Shown piece after piece: positions 1 to 12,355 of a DNA stretch of 64,000 nucleotides. Origin of the DNA: Camillea tinctor. Its lineage: Eukaryota > Ascomycota > Sordariomycetes > Xylariales > Xylariaceae. The notes under the pieces were generated by a model. It was not told the DNA's origin and did no database searches. It was given only the letters and a program-made list of their open reading frames with translations. The translations under genes and the position numbers were made by a program. Position 1 is the first letter of the stretch; the number at the start of each line of letters is the position of its first letter. The DNA is taken from positions 248,001 through 312,000 of the forward strand of contig MU394065.1 of the NCBI GenBank assembly GCA_022578605.1, read 5' to 3'.

Positions 1-854
1 GTAGGTACTTCGTATACATATATCAATATCAATATACCGAAACATATTGATGAGATGCTAGAGAATTGAAGGCAGGGACAAGATCCATGTTGCTAGGTAC
101 CTAGGTACTAATGTGGGGTCCCGAGCTGTTGATGTTGATTAGCTGATAGGCCCAGGTACAAATGCCAGGTACTCCGTATTTTTTTTTTTTTGACCTGACC
201 CGCAAACTTAAAGTTCCACGACTTACTAGGTTCAACCCGCACACACTGCCTTGCTATCCCGTCGCCCGGCAACGAGCGGGAGACCACCCCTCCGCCCCCC
301 CTCTGTTTTCTTGCGACAACCCGAGCTGCCAAAAAAAGTACCAAAGTAACTTCTCCCCCAATTTGCCCCAAGTTCTACCATCAACTCCGAATCTGGCCCC
401 AAAACCTCCAAGCAACACCCCGGCCAAAAACATCATACCCCAAAACTTATCAACAAGCGGTCCATTGGCTAGCTGTTGTTTTTTCTATATTCTACCAGCT
501 GCAATTCCCTCCTCTTTCCGAAGCTGTAATCACCATATCACGACATCCCATTGCTGCTGCTGTTACCACAGCTTGTTGATCCGTCTACCCACCTATCTGC
601 CATCCACTAACCCGTCAACCCGCTTCTACATTCCTGCCTTTTCCCACCAACACTCAAACGTGTGTACTTCTCGTACACCGCCTCCGATGCTGTTTAGCTA
701 GCTAGCTCTACTCTCCCTTACACATACGCGTCGCGATAGCTACTACCAAGTCCAATTGCGAGTTACTGGATGAGTTTATAATTGGCAAAGATTAGCCTGT
801 CTACACCAACAAACAACACATTGCTATTGTGCCTCATCACCGGGACTTGGCGTC
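1..854. other. upstream/leader region of the cyk3-like gene
   Basis: No gene is supported here. The segment holds one copy of the palindrome TACCTAGGTA (98-107), a T run near 180-192 and a long C/T-rich stretch from about 240 to 720, typical of a filamentous-fungal promoter and 5' leader. An open frame of 179 codons at 162-701 is proline, serine and cysteine rich from the pyrimidine bias and shows no domain, so it is treated as chance. Confidence 0.6.
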
Positions 855-3800
855 ATGGTTCCAGCACCACCGCCGCTACCCACGCGGTTTCCGTGCTGGT
901 GTAGGGCAGTGTATTCATGGGGAGGAGAAGTATGTGATCCTCGAGCCATTGGCCGTTTATGTGTATTGCTGCTTCATGCTAACATGTTATTCTACTTAGT
1001 CGTCACGAGATCTGGGGTTTGTCGAGGGGGATCTGATCGAATGTCTGAATGCGGGGGATGGCTCGTGGTGGACGGGCAGGCTGCGGCGCAACAAGACCGT
1101 CGGCGTCTTTCCCTCCAATTTTGTTGAGGTTCTACCTGATCACTTCCGTCCCGTGAGCAGATCGACGAGTCCAATGCCTACGAGTAACACGCCTAGCCCC
1201 TCGAGCACATTACAGAAGAAAAGGTCGTCGAAGCCTTTCCGCAAACCCTTCGAAGCATATGCGAAGGCACCCCACTACACAACAGCAAAGCAGCCCGAAA
1301 TAATAAGGGACATGCCGCCGGATAAGATACCACCGAGACAGAATTCGACGAGTTCGTTTCAAAACAATGTGGAGGATCGTATAGGTCGCGGATCTGCACG
1401 GGGACCTGCACCACCCGAGGCCCGGGGATATAGTCCGAGGCCGAGAATGCCATCACCCGCACCTCCGATGCGTGGTTACACCCCCCGAGCCCACTCTCCA
1501 GCACCATCACGCATGCTCGAGTATCACCAGAGAGAACCTTCACCGGCTCCACCACCGCACCGGTACGGTTCGAGGGCACCTTCACCAGCACCACCCCCCC
1601 AACACTACGACCAGAGAGGACCCTCGCCCACACCATCAGCCTTACATTATGATCAGAGAGGGCCTTCACCTACTCCCTCATTCAGCTTCAGACCATACCG
1701 GCCAGGAGCGGAGTACGGCTCTCCTCCACCGCCGGCTCCACCGCCGCATCGACACGCTTTAAACAGGGGAGGTTCTAATGCTTCGGCTCAAGAGCGAGGG
1801 CATGGGGAAGGATACCACACACCAAGAATACCGTCTCCGTGTCCTCCATCCCCAGCCGGTGGCGGGAGCGGATTGACACCCTCACCTCTGAGAGAAGCTA
1901 TGGACGGTGTGATTGAGCAATTAGATGCTCTGGGTATGCGGCGCAGTAATGAACCTCGAGAGACTGCATTAGATCCGTGGTCTCCCGAGTCATTTGATCT
2001 CGTTCACCGCCGGTCAAAAAACAAGGGACGGCCACAGACTACTATAGGGCTCGCATTCCAAGACTCTGGCTATGAATCTTACGGGGGAGAGTCGTCGCAG
2101 GACAATACAGCTCACGGCAATCGCTCAGGGGATCAGAATCTGCCACAATTGAACAATTACGTGGAGAGAATGGAGAGCCGGCTCAGAAGGATGCATCAGC
2201 ACAATGCAAACGTAGGGGCCTTCCACGATAACGATGATGACGATGACGACATGGGCCCGCCCCCACCCCCACCGCTCAAACGACATGTGATTAACAGACC
2301 AAAGTCATCCATGGGTGGTGGTGACCAGTCTCCGACGGGTCGTACAATCCGGAAACAGAAGTCGTCGTACGATGTAGGAGAGCTGGGGAGAACATCCACG
2401 ACGAAGACAACTTCGACAATTGCTTCCAACGCCACCCGCAGCACCGTCACCAACAGCAGCTCCAACACCCAGAGCACGGATAGGAGTTTGATGAGTGGTG
2501 TCTCGGCTAGCGGGATTAGTGCCACAAGCGCTGGTAGTTTGGCTCGTAAGAGAGCCCGGAGTGCTCTAGGCTTTCGGGATGTTGAAGATGAGTGGGATCA
2601 GAACCGTCCAATCACACCCTTCTCGGGTGTATCATATCACCCAAGTCATTCCACATCCGCTCAGAGACCGCCGTCGCAGGCCGGGATTCAAGATGAAGGA
2701 ATTGCTGCCGTGGGAGGTCTTGTGCAGCCAGGCAGCTCCAAGCCTAAGAAGTCTAATTTCATCCGGAGGATCCTCGAAGCGACGAAAACGGGTGTCGCGT
2801 CTAGTCGCAATAGTATAGCTATTGGCCCAGGAACGATGCGACAAGCACAGGTGACACGGTCCATGCCCAACGTTGCAGCTATCAGTGGAGGACCTAGTAC
2901 GGCTACGCTTAGACGAGATACAGCTCGGGACACAGGAACGAGCAGCAGTAGCGTAGATTGGGTCCAGGTGCGTCGCGACGTGAACCGTTCTAATACCCTT
3001 AGCAGAATTGAGCGCAACGAACGGCAGGACCGTTGCCAGATGCTGGATTACCCGGCTATAGATCCCGTCGACGAATTCTATGACAGCGTCGAGGGAGATG
3101 AGGGTGCGGATGGCCAGCCTGTTCGAGATCCGGTTAATTACCAAGGACTCAATCTGGGCCAAGTCGACAAGAACTCGCGATTTATCAGTAATCTACCACC
3201 TCTGACGACTGCTGTTACCCTTGCGACGACGTACGTCTGCCGCCCGTATCGGAGCGATGTGCAGCGCCTCCGGGGCATTTTCACCTGGGTTGCGGAAAAG
3301 ATCATGTGGGAGGATGATTTCGAGGGCGATGTTGATACACGGCGGGTAATCCAGACTAAGAGAGGATGCGCCGAGGAGTACGCTACACTTGTTCACGAGA
3401 TGTGCGCTGCCATTGGGATACCCTCTGAGATCGTGCGTGGTTACCTGAAGACCCCGGGAGAGGTACCCGAAACTAGCATCATGCCTAGGTCTAATCACTG
3501 GTGGAATGCCATTCTCATCGACAACGAGTGGCGCATGATGGATTGTTGTCTCGCAAGCCCGTCCAACCCGCGCCGCAGCCACTACTCTAGCGCCGGCAGC
3601 GGAACGGCAGATTTCTGGTGGTTCCTTACAAGACCTACGGAGCTTTGCTGGACGCATATTCCCGAGCACCACGGCCAACAACACGTGTGCCCCCCTGTGG
3701 CCTACGAAACACTGCTCAACCTACCTGGTGCCTGTCCCCCTTATTTTAAGAATGGCATCGGCATGGTCGATTTCAACACTTCAATGACGCGCATCGAAGA

Positions 3801-4653
3801 CCTGGAGATGGTACATATCAAGTTCACTGTGCCTGCGGACATCGAGGTGGCGGCCGAAGTCGAAGTCCGGGCGTTCTCACGCGACAGCGACGGCGACTTT
3901 TTCGAGAGCGGCGAGATCGTCAAAAAGCGCGCTCTAGCTCAGGCAGAGTGGTTCAACGGCGCGAAGCGCTACACCGTCAAGGCGCTTCTCCCGGGCGACG
4001 AAGGCACGGGTATATTAAAGGTCTACGCCGGCAAGCGCGGTCTTATGCACAGCATCAAAGACATACCTCACCCGCTCGCGTTCGCGCTGCCAATCACCCA
4101 CACGGGCGAGAACCCGCCGTACGAGTTCGTGACCCGCCACCCGACGCCGCACGCGCAGCGGCACGACATATACGTGGTGCAGCCGCAGTGCCAGCGGCTG
4201 GCGCTGAACAACACGTTCGTGTTCGCAATCCGGCAGCACCCGTCGACGCCGCCGGCGGGCGGTGGCAGCAACCCGGGCAGCAGTAGTCCTGTGCCCTTCG
4301 CGCGGCCCAACAGCGCCATGAGCATGACCAGCAGCGCGGCCGGATCGAACCCTAGTTCGGCGACCGGCATCGTGGCGGGCAAGAAGCCGGCTAAGCTGGC
4401 GATCCAGACCCCCGGCGGCAAGATCCTGCGGCTCATGCGCAAGGAGGAGCGGCGGGGCGGCGGTATCGGCATCGGCATCGGCAGCAGTAGTAGCGGTGGG
4501 GGGCGGGGCCTCGGCGGGGAGGAGGAGGTCAGCGATGGCGGCACGTGGGAGACTATCATCAAGTGCTCCGAGAGCGGCGTGTGGCGCGGTCTCGTGCTCG
4601 CGGATCGTACGGCCAGGTGGTGCGTCTTCGCCGAGTGGGTATGCGTCGGTTAA
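855..4653 (+). CDS. cyk3: Cyk3-like cytokinesis protein (SH3 + transglutaminase-like domain)
   Basis: Two exons, 855-929 and 1000-4653, give 1242 residues. The intron has donor GTATGT, a GCTAAC branch site and acceptor TTAG; it is phase 0 and splits the SH3 domain, so a start at the internal ATG 1153 would lose that domain. Residues about 17-75 form an SH3 domain with the signatures RAVYSW, EGDLIE, WWTGRL and GVFPSNFVEVL. A long disordered Ser/Pro-rich linker with SPxP repeats follows (about 85-700). The transglutaminase-like core includes GCAEEYATL, SNHWWNAI and EWRMMDCC, placing Cys815, His858 and Asp873 in the order and spacing of a papain-type triad. A beta-rich C-terminal part and a Gly/Ser-rich tail complete it. 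Cyk3 proteins act at the division site in septum formation with Inn1, Hof1 and chitin synthase; that role is inferred from the family. Family membership is firm, enzymatic activity unproven. Confidence 0.9.
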
Positions 4654-4818
4654 GTTTGAGATCTGGGGATCTATCTCATCTCATCTTATCTATCTCTCTC
4701 CGCCTCTCCCCAAGAAAACAAAAAAGCAACCCCAGATAAATTACTCGGGTGGCAAGATCCCCCCGAACAACATCATCCCACCATGAAAAACCCACCCACA
4801 CCTATCTACTTACTTACC

Positions 4819-4840
4819 CACACACACACACACACACACA
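4819..4840. repeat. (CA)11 microsatellite
   Basis: Uninterrupted CA dinucleotides lie about 165 bases downstream of the cyk3-like stop codon, probably in or just beyond its 3' UTR. Confidence 0.9.
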
Positions 4841-7800
4841 CCACGCACACTATACCATAAACATATCACATACATCCATACACGCAACACCATGTATCAG
4901 CTTAGGCGGGGGGTTTGAAATAAAACCACGCTTTTCCCCAGAGATAAGGTGGGGGGAGGAGAGATGGGAAAAGGCTCCTCTTTTTTTTAACCCTCTCTTT
5001 TCTTTTAATAAGTGCTGGGGTAAAGGTACGTACACTTGTACACCTTATCATTGGAACCCGGCTTTCTGTCTCTCAATTGGGTGGTCTATCTTGCATCTGT
5101 TCGGCGTTTCTTTTTCTGGAACAGGGAAGGGTGGGGGGTGGGGAAGGGAAGGAGGGCAAGGAGAATGGGAAAGGATGGGGGATTGGGGGGAAAGGGGAAA
5201 GGATGGTTCATCAGGTGGAAAGAGAGAGCGAGAGAGAGAGAAAGGTTGAAGAGAAAAAATTGGGAAAAGAGGTGTTAAACCGAATTTGTTTCTTCCCTCT
5301 CTTCCCTTCCCTCTCCCCCTTTGATTTTTATTGTCTGTTATTTTATCTCTCTCTTACAACGGTCCCCCCTTTTCCTGTCGGACGTATCGGACTAAAAGAG
5401 AAAGGTCCATGAAGGAAGGGTGGGTAAGAGAGAGAGGTCATCTATCTGCATTGCGTCAGGTCCAAATCATATTTGCTTTGCTTTGCTTACTTTGCGTTAT
5501 TTGGCATGTTTCTTCTGGTTTTTTTCTCTCTCCCTGGGATGTTGTTATGTTTGACTTTACACAGGTTGTACAATATGAAGAAAATGAAGTTAAGAGAAAA
5601 AGAGACGAAAGGGGCAAATGTGTGAGTTAAAGATATGGGAACTTGCCATAGGTTCATACGTTTATAGTAGTAAGGAAAGCTGAAATGATTTTTAAAGAAA
5701 CAATTAATGGTTTTGGCCTCTGTGATGATTATTTTGCTTTCTTTTTCCTTACCTTTTTTTATTTTCTTGGTTTGATCTCTCCATATTTTATTCGTATTGT
5801 TGCTATGAATAAGCGTAATCAATACTTGGATTCTTTTTTCAGAATCTTATAATAGGCCAAGTAGGTATGTACTAACCTAGATGCTAGAGTAGGTATTTAT
5901 TACCACCATCAGCGATCGCCACCAGCCACACGGACACCATCTCTGTTGATGGATGGGATCTCGATGTTACCTAAATACTGTAACTCTAGCCACACATTAC
6001 ACATAACGGTTCCAATGATCCAATATAAAAGCTCAGACCCTCAATTAATTGCTGCATAATAATCTGCATCTCATCTCATTAATGCAACGGTTTTTTTTTT
6101 CTTGGGGATTTTCTTCCCCCCAAAAGAAGCAATAATCGTTAAAACCTTCAGCGTTTTTTTCTTTTCATTTTTTCTCTTTCGTTTCTCTATATGTAGATCT
6201 TGTTTTTTTTATTTCCAAAACCTTACAATGCATATAATGCATTAAGGCCCAATAAAGGAATCTTTAACGAGTTTCTGCTTTTTTATTGCTTCTCTCGTCT
6301 ATGTAGCATAGGCCTGTCACGAGTCGGATATGTCCTTTCGCTTCCCGGTATGGAGCTCCACACGCTCGACGAAATCGTCCGGCGACCATGCAACGCTGGT
6401 TCGATATGGCCGAAGAAAGCCCACAACCCTGATCTGACTGTAACTTTCCCTGGTACCAACTCTCTCGCCATTCGGCCTCCTAAACGCGCGCATAGGCTTA
6501 GGCGACGCGTTCTCGTGATCGGTCCGGTTCTTTTCTTTGAAGGATTGAATTCTTGTCTTTGGGTGCAGTTGTCGGACATGCCGTTGCCTCTTCTCTTTTC
6601 GCAGTCCCATGATCATTTCATTTCGTTGAAGAGAAAATACGGACAGTCAGCCGTCATAGCCAGTTCAGAGTCCAGAGCCGACACTTGTCGTATGCTTCTT
6701 CTCTGTTTGCTCCATATCCCACAATAATTGCCAGGCTAAAGCCGACGGTTTTCCTCTTCATTGCAAAGAGTGGGCTGGCGACGGGACTTATTAACGAATT
6801 GGTCTATGGGCGAGAAAAACGACAGCCAATGGTATTTCCGGGAAGTTTACTACTCTGGGTCCTCCCTCTGGGGCCAGCAACGAAAATACGACCGACGCCA
6901 TCACCGCAACTCCACAATGAAGCCGAGTCTACCTCCGAACTGACCGAGCCAAGGCCAGAAGCAGAACAGTCGTTCTGGCCGGGTTCTAGCCATAATCTCT
7001 CTCCCGCCGGTTTTTTGGTCTTCTCCAGACTCGTGTTCTGGTGATTCATCACCACTTTATGACAGCCCGGGGATTGTGGGATCTTTACGTGATTAGGAGC
7101 TTTCCCCAGGGGGAGAATAGGCCGCGGGGAGGAGCCACAATATCCCAGACCCGAGGATCTGTGTTCCCCGTCTCGGGGTCAGTATGGGGAAGCATAAGTT
7201 TTTTTCTTTTTTCTGGAGAGCCTATTCCGGGCTCTTTACTAAACAAGTGTAAGTTTAAGTTTGAGGCCTCAAAGAGTTCACGATCTATTCTCGACCCGGG
7301 CACTATCCCGCTACAGCCCCCCCCTAGCCCGCCCGTAAATTCAGTACAGTCAGTCATTTAGACTTCTCTAACGGCCACGAAACTCCTTTCACGTCACTTG
7401 ACCAACGCTGCGCAAGGCGATGGTTCGGTTCACTGTTTCGCCGAAAGCTGAATTATCAATGTCATCCTCATCCTTCTCGCTTGTTTCGTTAGTCTGTTCG
7501 TTAGTTTTGTAGAACCTCGTGCATGCAGTAGGATGATGTTTATCACGCCGAAACAAGATATTATGGCATGTTGGTATAGGGACAGTTAGTTTAGCGAAGA
7601 AAAGGAGAGAAGATGAAGCGAAAGGAAGAAAGAAACAAAGTAGAAGAAAGAAAGAAGGAAAGAAAAAAAGTACAGATATTCAGTAGAGGGATAGGATCTA
7701 CACAGGTTAGAAGTAGATGATGATCTAGTCGGGCATACCCTGCATGTGTATGTGTACATGCGTATGAGATGCGGCTCGCCGGCTCACGATACCTTCAATA

Positions 7801-8290
7801 CCAGCAAAGCTTAATGACCACACAAGCAAGATGCTAAAGAGCCAAGGGTGATAAGCATGTTGCATCAGTCATACCACCCTGCAGGGATGATTTGAAGTTT
7901 ACGTATGTAAGTATAGGTCGAGCTGAAGAAGCAAGGCCCGACCCAAATTGGCGGTACATGATGTCCATGTCTCCATGTCCATGCAGGTATGTAGTATGTA
8001 TGTTGATTACAGAAAAGGATGAAACGGACCGTTTGGTACATGTTAGAACCGGTCAGAAGCAAGAGAACCAGGCGAGGTTCTCCCGAAATCTCAGTTAGAA
8101 TTACTAAACTAGTTACTGACCCCTATCCCAGTCACCCCGAGGGGAAGGACAGGAAACCTCGGGAGGGTCCATTGTTGGGTTGGGAAGCTGGAGTCGAGAT
8201 CCTGGGTACCACTAAGCTAGCAGCTTTTTTTTTTTTTTGCGGGCAAGTCGAGCCCCCCGTGGAGACTTCCACTAAAAGTGTAATTTAGTT

Positions 8291-8302
8291 CCGGGGGTGG
8301 AG
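8291..8302 (+). promoter_or_regulatory. two adjacent CreA-like sites (SYGGRG)
   Basis: CCGGGG at 8291-8296 abuts GTGGAG at 8297-8302. Both fit SYGGRG, the binding consensus of the carbon-catabolite repressor CreA/CRE-1, and closely spaced pairs are the usual functional form. They lie about 450 bases upstream of a hexose transporter ATG, where glucose repression would make sense. The motif is short, so chance matches are common. Confidence 0.3.
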
Positions 8303-8451
8303 GTGGGTCAGGGACTTTTACCACGTTTTTCTGCATTGCCCAAGGAAGTAACCAGAGAGAAGTGAGAGAAAGCGAGAAAGAGTTACCTGTATGTGCATAC
8401 CTAGGTACTAGCTTACCTACCTTGTATATACTTCTGACCGATCTACCTTCC

Positions 8452-8460
8452 TATATATAA
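8452..8460 (+). promoter_or_regulatory. TATA box of the hexose transporter
   Basis: TATATATAA lies 285 bases upstream of the ATG at 8745 and is followed by a long C/T- and CA-rich leader. Strongly expressed fungal metabolic genes often carry such a box about 30 bases before the transcription start, which would fall near 8485-8500. Confidence 0.45.
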
Positions 8461-8744
8461 GTCCCCCGTCACGATCTGTTGCTCATGCCTTCCTCACTTT
8501 CAAACTTATAAGTATCACACACCACAACCTTATTATCCAACTCTCCTCTTATATCTATCTTACTCCATCTCCTTCCCTCCCCCACACCCCTTCTCACTTT
8601 GAAGTCTTTCTCCAATATCATATTTAGTTCAACGGGTCCACTCAGATCTTACCAATCCCCCCTTTTCTAAGATCTTATTACAACTCTATACTACTACAAT
8701 AACAACAAGCAACCGCACCACCACTACACAACAAATCAACCATC

Positions 8745-10472
8745 ATGCCTGGTGGCGGTGTGATGCCTTCGGGCACGGCCGACGTGAATCGCGTCGAAGC
8801 CCCCGTTACTCTCAAGGCCTACCTTATGTGCGCCTTTGCCGCCTTTGGTGGTATCTTCTTCGGATATGACAGCGGTTACATCAGCGGTGTTATGGGGATG
8901 AAGTATTTCTACCAGCAGATCGAGGGGCCTGATGCCACGGCTCTCTCGGGCGAACACAAGTCTCTCATCACCTCCATCCTCTCGGCCGGTACCTTCTTCG
9001 GTGCTCTGTTAGCCGGTGATCTCGCTGACCTGGCGGGTCGACGGACGACTATCATTGGTGGCTGTGTTATCTTCCTGATCGGTGTGGCTCTGCAGACCGC
9101 CTCGGCTGGACTGAATCTTATAGTGGCGGGTCGTCTCGTTGCTGGTTTCGGTGTCGGTGCCGTGTCCGCCATCCTGATTCTGTACATGTCCGAGATCGCT
9201 CCCCGCAAGATTCGTGGTGCTATTGTGTCTGGTTACCAGTTTTGCGTGACCATCGGTGAGTGACGCGTCTTCCCCCCTTTTTTTTTTCCCAAATCGCTTC
9301 CCCCTTTTCGATTTCTAACCTTGACTTCTCTAGGTCTGCTATTGGCTTCCGCGGTCGACTACGGTACTCAGAACCGAAACGACAGCGGCTCGTACCGAAT
9401 TCCCATTGCTCTCCAGATGCTCTGGGCTCTGATCCTCGCCACTGGTCTCTTCCTCCTCCCCGAGTCGCCGCGCTACTTTGTCCGCAAGGGCCAGCTCGAC
9501 AGGGCCGCTGTGGTTCTTGCCCGTCTCCGTGACCAGCCGGTTGAGTCTGAGTTCATCAAGGATGAGCTTACGGAAATCGTCGCCAACCACGAGTATGAGA
9601 TGTCCGTGCTTCCCGAGGGCGGCTACTGGAGCACTTGGCTTAACTGCTTCCGTGGATCGCTATTCGAGGGCTCGAGCAACCTTCGCCGCACTATTCTGGG
9701 AACTTCTCTTCAGATGATGCAGCAGTGGACCGGCGTCAACTTCGTCTTCTGTAAGTATCACACTGCATTTTCTTTTGCCTTAGACTTTCCTGGCTAATAA
9801 TACCTCTTTCTAGACTTCGGTACTACTTTCTTCCAGGATTTGGGCACCATCCAGAACTCGTTCTTGATCTCCCTTGTCACTACACTCGTCAACGTCTGTT
9901 CCACTCCCATCTCGTTCTGGACTATTGAGAAGTTTGGTCGTCGTTCCCTCCTCCTCTGGGGTGCGCTTGGTATGGTCGTCTGCCAGTTCATCGTCGCCAT
10001 CATCGGTACTATCACGAGCACTCCCTCGGCTACCAGCGCCATGATCGCTTTCATCTGCATCTACCTCTTCTTCTTCGCCAGCACCTGGGGTCCCGGTGCG
10101 TGGGTTCTCATCGGTGAGCTGTACCCTCTGCCCATGCGTGCTCGTGGTGTCGCCCTCTCGACGGCCAGCAACTGGCTCTGGAACTGCATCATCGCCGTCA
10201 TCACTCCCTACATGGTGGACAAGGACAAGGGCAACCTAGGCGCCAAGGTCTTCTACATCTGGGGCGGCCTGTGTGCTTGCGCTTTCGTCTACACCTACTT
10301 CCTCGTGCCCGAGACCAAGGGTCTTACCCTCGAGCAGGTCGACAAGATGCTTGAAGAGACGACGCCTCGCACCTCGGCCAAGTGGGTGCCTCACTCTACA
10401 TACGCGGCCGAGATGGGCTTCACGGATAAGACCGGCGGAGTTAAGAACATCGAGGACGTCGAGAAGCAGTAA
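8745..10472 (+). CDS. MFS hexose (glucose) transporter, sugar porter family
   Basis: Three exons, 8745-9255, 9334-9750 and 9814-10472, give 528 residues, the normal length for fungal HXT/Hgt-type carriers. Both introns have clean GTGAGT or GTAAGT donors and CTAG acceptors, and the frame continues across each. The 12-helix sugar-porter fold is shown by the first helix (FGGIFFGYDSGYISGV), the loop 2-3 signature GDLADLAGRRT, the PESPRYFVRKG motif before the central loop, the helix-7 QQWTGVNF segment followed by YFGTTFF, the loop 8-9 motif EKFGRRSL, the helix-10 STWGPGAWVLIGELYPLPMR and the final PETKGLTLEQVD. It should bring glucose or related hexoses across the plasma membrane by proton symport. 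The N-terminus (APVTLKAYLM) and high conservation suggest a high-affinity glucose carrier, though substrate cannot be fixed from sequence. The TATA box and CreA-like sites upstream fit carbon-source control. Confidence 0.93.
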
Positions 10473-11677
10473 TTCTAACGCCGACGGAGTCTTCTTTGCC
10501 GAGGCTAGAAAGTGGATGCATGCCTATAGCTGTGTCCTATGTCTAATGGAAAAGGGGCGGTGATAATGATGATGATGATGATACATTATTATTATCACGT
10601 CATGTTAATGAGGAGAATAATGAGAGAAGTCGAGCTCTCTTGCCTACTTACGATGGTCGATATTGTAGGCATATGTATATATTTTGCTTTTTTTATGTCG
10701 AGCGCTTTGGAATGGGTTTATCTATTATACACACAGAGCAATACCAGCGCACAGCTTATGAGATGAAAAAGAGAAGATGAATAGGAGCATGGTTACGGGC
10801 ATATGTACAGGTAACACAAAGGAGAAAGAGAGAGAGGACTTAACTCTACTCGACGGAGTTACGTGAATACGATCATTTTGCTAATGAGAACCATACCTAC
10901 TCAAACAATATATCCTTTACACTTTTACTTCATCTTATCTTCCTAAATTTGGTGACCGGCCTATGTTTGAAGTCTATCTGGTGTTGCATATATTAATTTC
11001 TTCAACTTACTAATATGAATCTCTCCTAGGCACTTAATGTGGGTCTAAGGATTTGGATTGTGAACATAGTCGGGAAAAGGGGGGCAAGGGGCTTTTGAGG
11101 GTTACTCCTAGATCTCAACGCTGATCGATCATATTGATTTAATCACTTCTAACTACCTAGTTTCTCGTTGACATAAAGTCATTAATTACATATTACTTAG
11201 GGAACTTTGTTATACGTACACAATCACACCTCCCCACCGTATTAGGTCCGGAGGCAGATGTTCTGGCCTAGTGACCCACGGGTTCAAGCTACACTAGTAG
11301 TACTAACAGACAAACGCCTGGCCCAACCGGCTCCATAACGTCAATTTAGTTTAATAGAAGTCTAGAACACCGGCAAAGCCGCCGGCCGTCGAGGCTCTTC
11401 TCTCTCCCTCTGCCTATTTTGGGTTCTCCCACTTACTTTCTAGAACCTCTCTCCATACTAGTGTATATGGCTCCCTCCCTCCCTTTAGTATTGTGGAGAG
11501 GGGAGAGGACATAGAGCAACATCCTCAATCTAGGTAGATAGGTTGATCGTTGTTAGCTAACATCATCAGCATCCTATTCCCTAGGAAAGATGGCATCTTA
11601 TCGGGTCCCCGTTGGGTTTTAAAAACACAGGGGAAAAAAATAAGTTTACGGTTAACCTTGTAAACCTACCTACCCCC
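10473..11677. other. intergenic region downstream of the hexose transporter
   Basis: The 3' region begins with a GAT/GATG-rich tract (10563-10581) and continues as unremarkable sequence with no ORF longer than about 75 codons. No gene is supported. Confidence 0.55.
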
Positions 11678-11845
11678 AGATGAGCTAATAGAAAGATACC
11701 AATAGCGCTCATAGGAATCGAACCTACACTTACTATTAAACTCGCCAAGTCCCCCGACACCCGCCCGACCTAACTTGGCGAGTTTAATAGTAAGTGTAGG
11801 TTCGATTCCTATGAGCGCTATTGGTATCTTTCTATTAGCTCATCT
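11678..11845. repeat. perfect 73-bp inverted repeat with tRNA T-arm-like arms
   Basis: Arms 11678-11750 and 11773-11845 are exact reverse complements around a 22-nt C-rich spacer (11751-11772), so either strand could fold into a 73-bp hairpin. Each arm contains GGTTCGATTCC, a match to the pol III B-box consensus, inside a foldable T-arm (stem GTAGG/CCTAT, loop TTCGATT). This is followed by GAGCGCT and A, like the 3' acceptor strand and discriminator of a tRNA. No D-arm or anticodon arm is recognisable, so this is not a complete tRNA gene. It could be a head-to-head duplicated tRNA 3' half, possibly mitochondrial in origin, or a small palindromic element. The inverted repeat is certain, the tRNA relation inferred. 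Confidence 0.9.
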
Positions 11846-12299
11846 ACCTATATGGACAATTCTCACATATTATCCGAATAAACACAAAGATAACCGAACC
11901 TACTACATACCTAGGTACGTAATATACCTAACTTAGGTACCTAAACAGAACAGCTCGGTAACCAATAGGATCCGCAGATAGGACGGTCCACCTCCTATAA
12001 AGGGGAATATGTAGAAGAGGAGAAAGTTATTTTACCTGCCTAATATAAAACCTTGCAGACACACACATGGCTTTACTTATTTATATTTTTATTTTGCATG
12101 CGCTTTACAAGTCACGAGAATTACTCAACACATATAGTATTATTCTTTTCTTCTGCGCCGTATATCCTCTCTATCAGGGAGGACTGATCAAAGTACCTCC
12201 TCGCCCTCAGCTTATAACTGAGACCGAATTTCTTTCTCTCTCTTAGATGGTACTTATCAATGTTCTCTTTTACTAGCCTTACACGGCTTAATTACCAAC

Positions 12300-12355
<56 letters not shown>

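Larger units (their letters stand above)
4654..8744. other. 4.1-kb intergenic region without a supported gene
   Basis: The segment contains a (CA)11 microsatellite at 4819-4840, purine-rich runs at 5120-5260 and 7605-7670, many T or CT tracts and short open frames. The longest (6200-6727, 175 codons) has no recognisable domain or splice partners. The last 350 bases are the promoter and leader of the hexose transporter. The palindrome TACCTAGGTA occurs at 8398-8407. Confidence 0.55.

Noticed and set aside
162..701. 179-codon plus-strand frame at the window start
   Set aside because: Its composition follows the C/T bias of a promoter leader, no domain is visible, and it precedes a well-supported two-exon gene.
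1193..4562. Several long minus-strand frames opposite the cyk3-like gene
   Set aside because: They are antisense shadows of a GC-rich, proline-rich coding sequence.
6200..6727. 175-codon plus-strand frame
   Set aside because: No recognisable motif, overlapping frames of similar length on the other strand, and poly-T at its start.
11773..11822. Complete tRNA gene inside the palindrome
   Set aside because: Only the T-arm and acceptor 3' strand can be drawn; no D-arm or anticodon arm was found.
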